Source of the DNA: Tillus elongatus | Taxonomy: Eukaryota > Arthropoda > Insecta > Coleoptera > Cleridae | Direction: 5' to 3' | Assembly (NCBI GenBank): GCA_964006375.1 | Contig: OZ023269.1 | Span: forward strand, 8,859,926 to 8,923,925 | DNA length: 64,000 nt | Part shown: positions 63,690 through 64,000 of the stretch, one piece after another | How positions within the stretch are numbered: the stretch's first letter is position 1 | Layout of the letters: the number at the start of each line of letters is the position of its first letter | Made by a program: the position numbers and the translations under genes | Notes under the pieces: model-generated | The model's database searches: none | Seen by the model: only the letters and a program-made list of their open reading frames with translations | What the model was told of the DNA's origin: nothing

Positions 63690-64000
63690 TGTCCTGTTGT
63701 CGTGGATGGCCATTCCTCTAAACTGTATCCAATTAATGCAGGAGTTCCTCAAGGTTCAGCTTTAGCCCCTACTTTGTTTCTTTTCCACTCTCTAGCACAT
63801 CCAACCCAGTTCACAGTTACGCGGACGACAGCACCCTCCACTCCAATATACAATATTCTAAGCCTGTCCCTTTAGCCCAACTAGATGAGGATCGCAGACT
63901 CATGGAGGGTTCTATCTCCGTGGATCTCCAAAAAATATTAGACTGGGGAAGTAGAAATCTTGTACAATTCAACCCCACCAAATCACAGTCTTGCTTACTT
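63690..64000 (+). mobile_element. Non-LTR family N1, copy F, runs off the window end
   Basis: It begins inside the RT palm at VVDGHSSKLYPINAGVPQGS and continues with YADDSTLHS (after a small deletion) and the following LDWGSRNLVQFNPTKSQSCL, closely matching copy B. The last base of the window is inside the element. Confidence 0.85.

Overview
The window is a piece of a large, AT-rich animal genome, most likely an insect. This is inferred from the density and type of transposable elements (mariner-like, hAT, non-LTR elements of several clades, a gypsy-like remnant), tRNA-derived repeats and very long introns. I cannot name the species. There is no bacterial-type operon structure and no CRISPR array.

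Only one host gene is convincingly present: a neprilysin-type M13 zinc metallopeptidase on the + strand. I can place ten coding exons between 228 and 49472 (228-372, 5549-5763, 24166-24342, 35873-35976, 36046-36104, 36165-36213, 39111-39178, 39243-39379, 46224-46391, 49296-49472). All splice phases agree, giving 1299 nt (432 codons plus stop). The N-terminal part of the protein lies upstream of the window. The active-site HExxH, the third zinc ligand in ENIADNGG, the substrate-binding NAFY segment and the C-terminal CxxW are all intact, so this looks like a working gene. Introns of 5.2, 18.4, 11.5, 6.8 and 2.9 kb hold nearly all the mobile DNA.

Mobile DNA by region. 0.4-5.5 kb: a tRNA-derived repeat, two non-LTR fragments, a minisatellite and a repeat arm. 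5.8-24 kb: a degraded RT fragment, a hammerhead-like inverted repeat, a gypsy-like gag/protease/integrase remnant joined to a mariner fragment, a non-LTR RT bounded by (TA)n on both sides, and a 2.2 kb non-LTR copy abutting a mariner-like element. 24-36 kb: mariner fragments, a 3' retroelement tail, an R4/Dong-like element (restriction-like endonuclease) set between TTA/TAA repeats, and the longest copy of the same non-LTR family. 36-49 kb: TA-core repeats, a jockey-like element split by another insertion, and a fold-back element with two hammerhead-like motifs. Beyond the gene's stop (49.5-64 kb): a tandem repeat, a hAT element with a split BED finger, a mariner-like element with long terminal inverted repeats (TIRs), a small TIR element and the start of another non-LTR copy.

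Two features stand out. First, about 20 long (TA)n arrays (about 1.8 kb in total) punctuate the window, several as the core of one dispersed repeat family whose ends carry GACGCAGCAAGTGCGTTATG. Second, four or five sites share a type-I hammerhead-ribozyme-like layout (CTGATGA, one extra base, helix II, GAAA, tiny helix III, cleavage triplet), and two of these lie in inverted-repeat elements. These are the best candidates for something not yet described.
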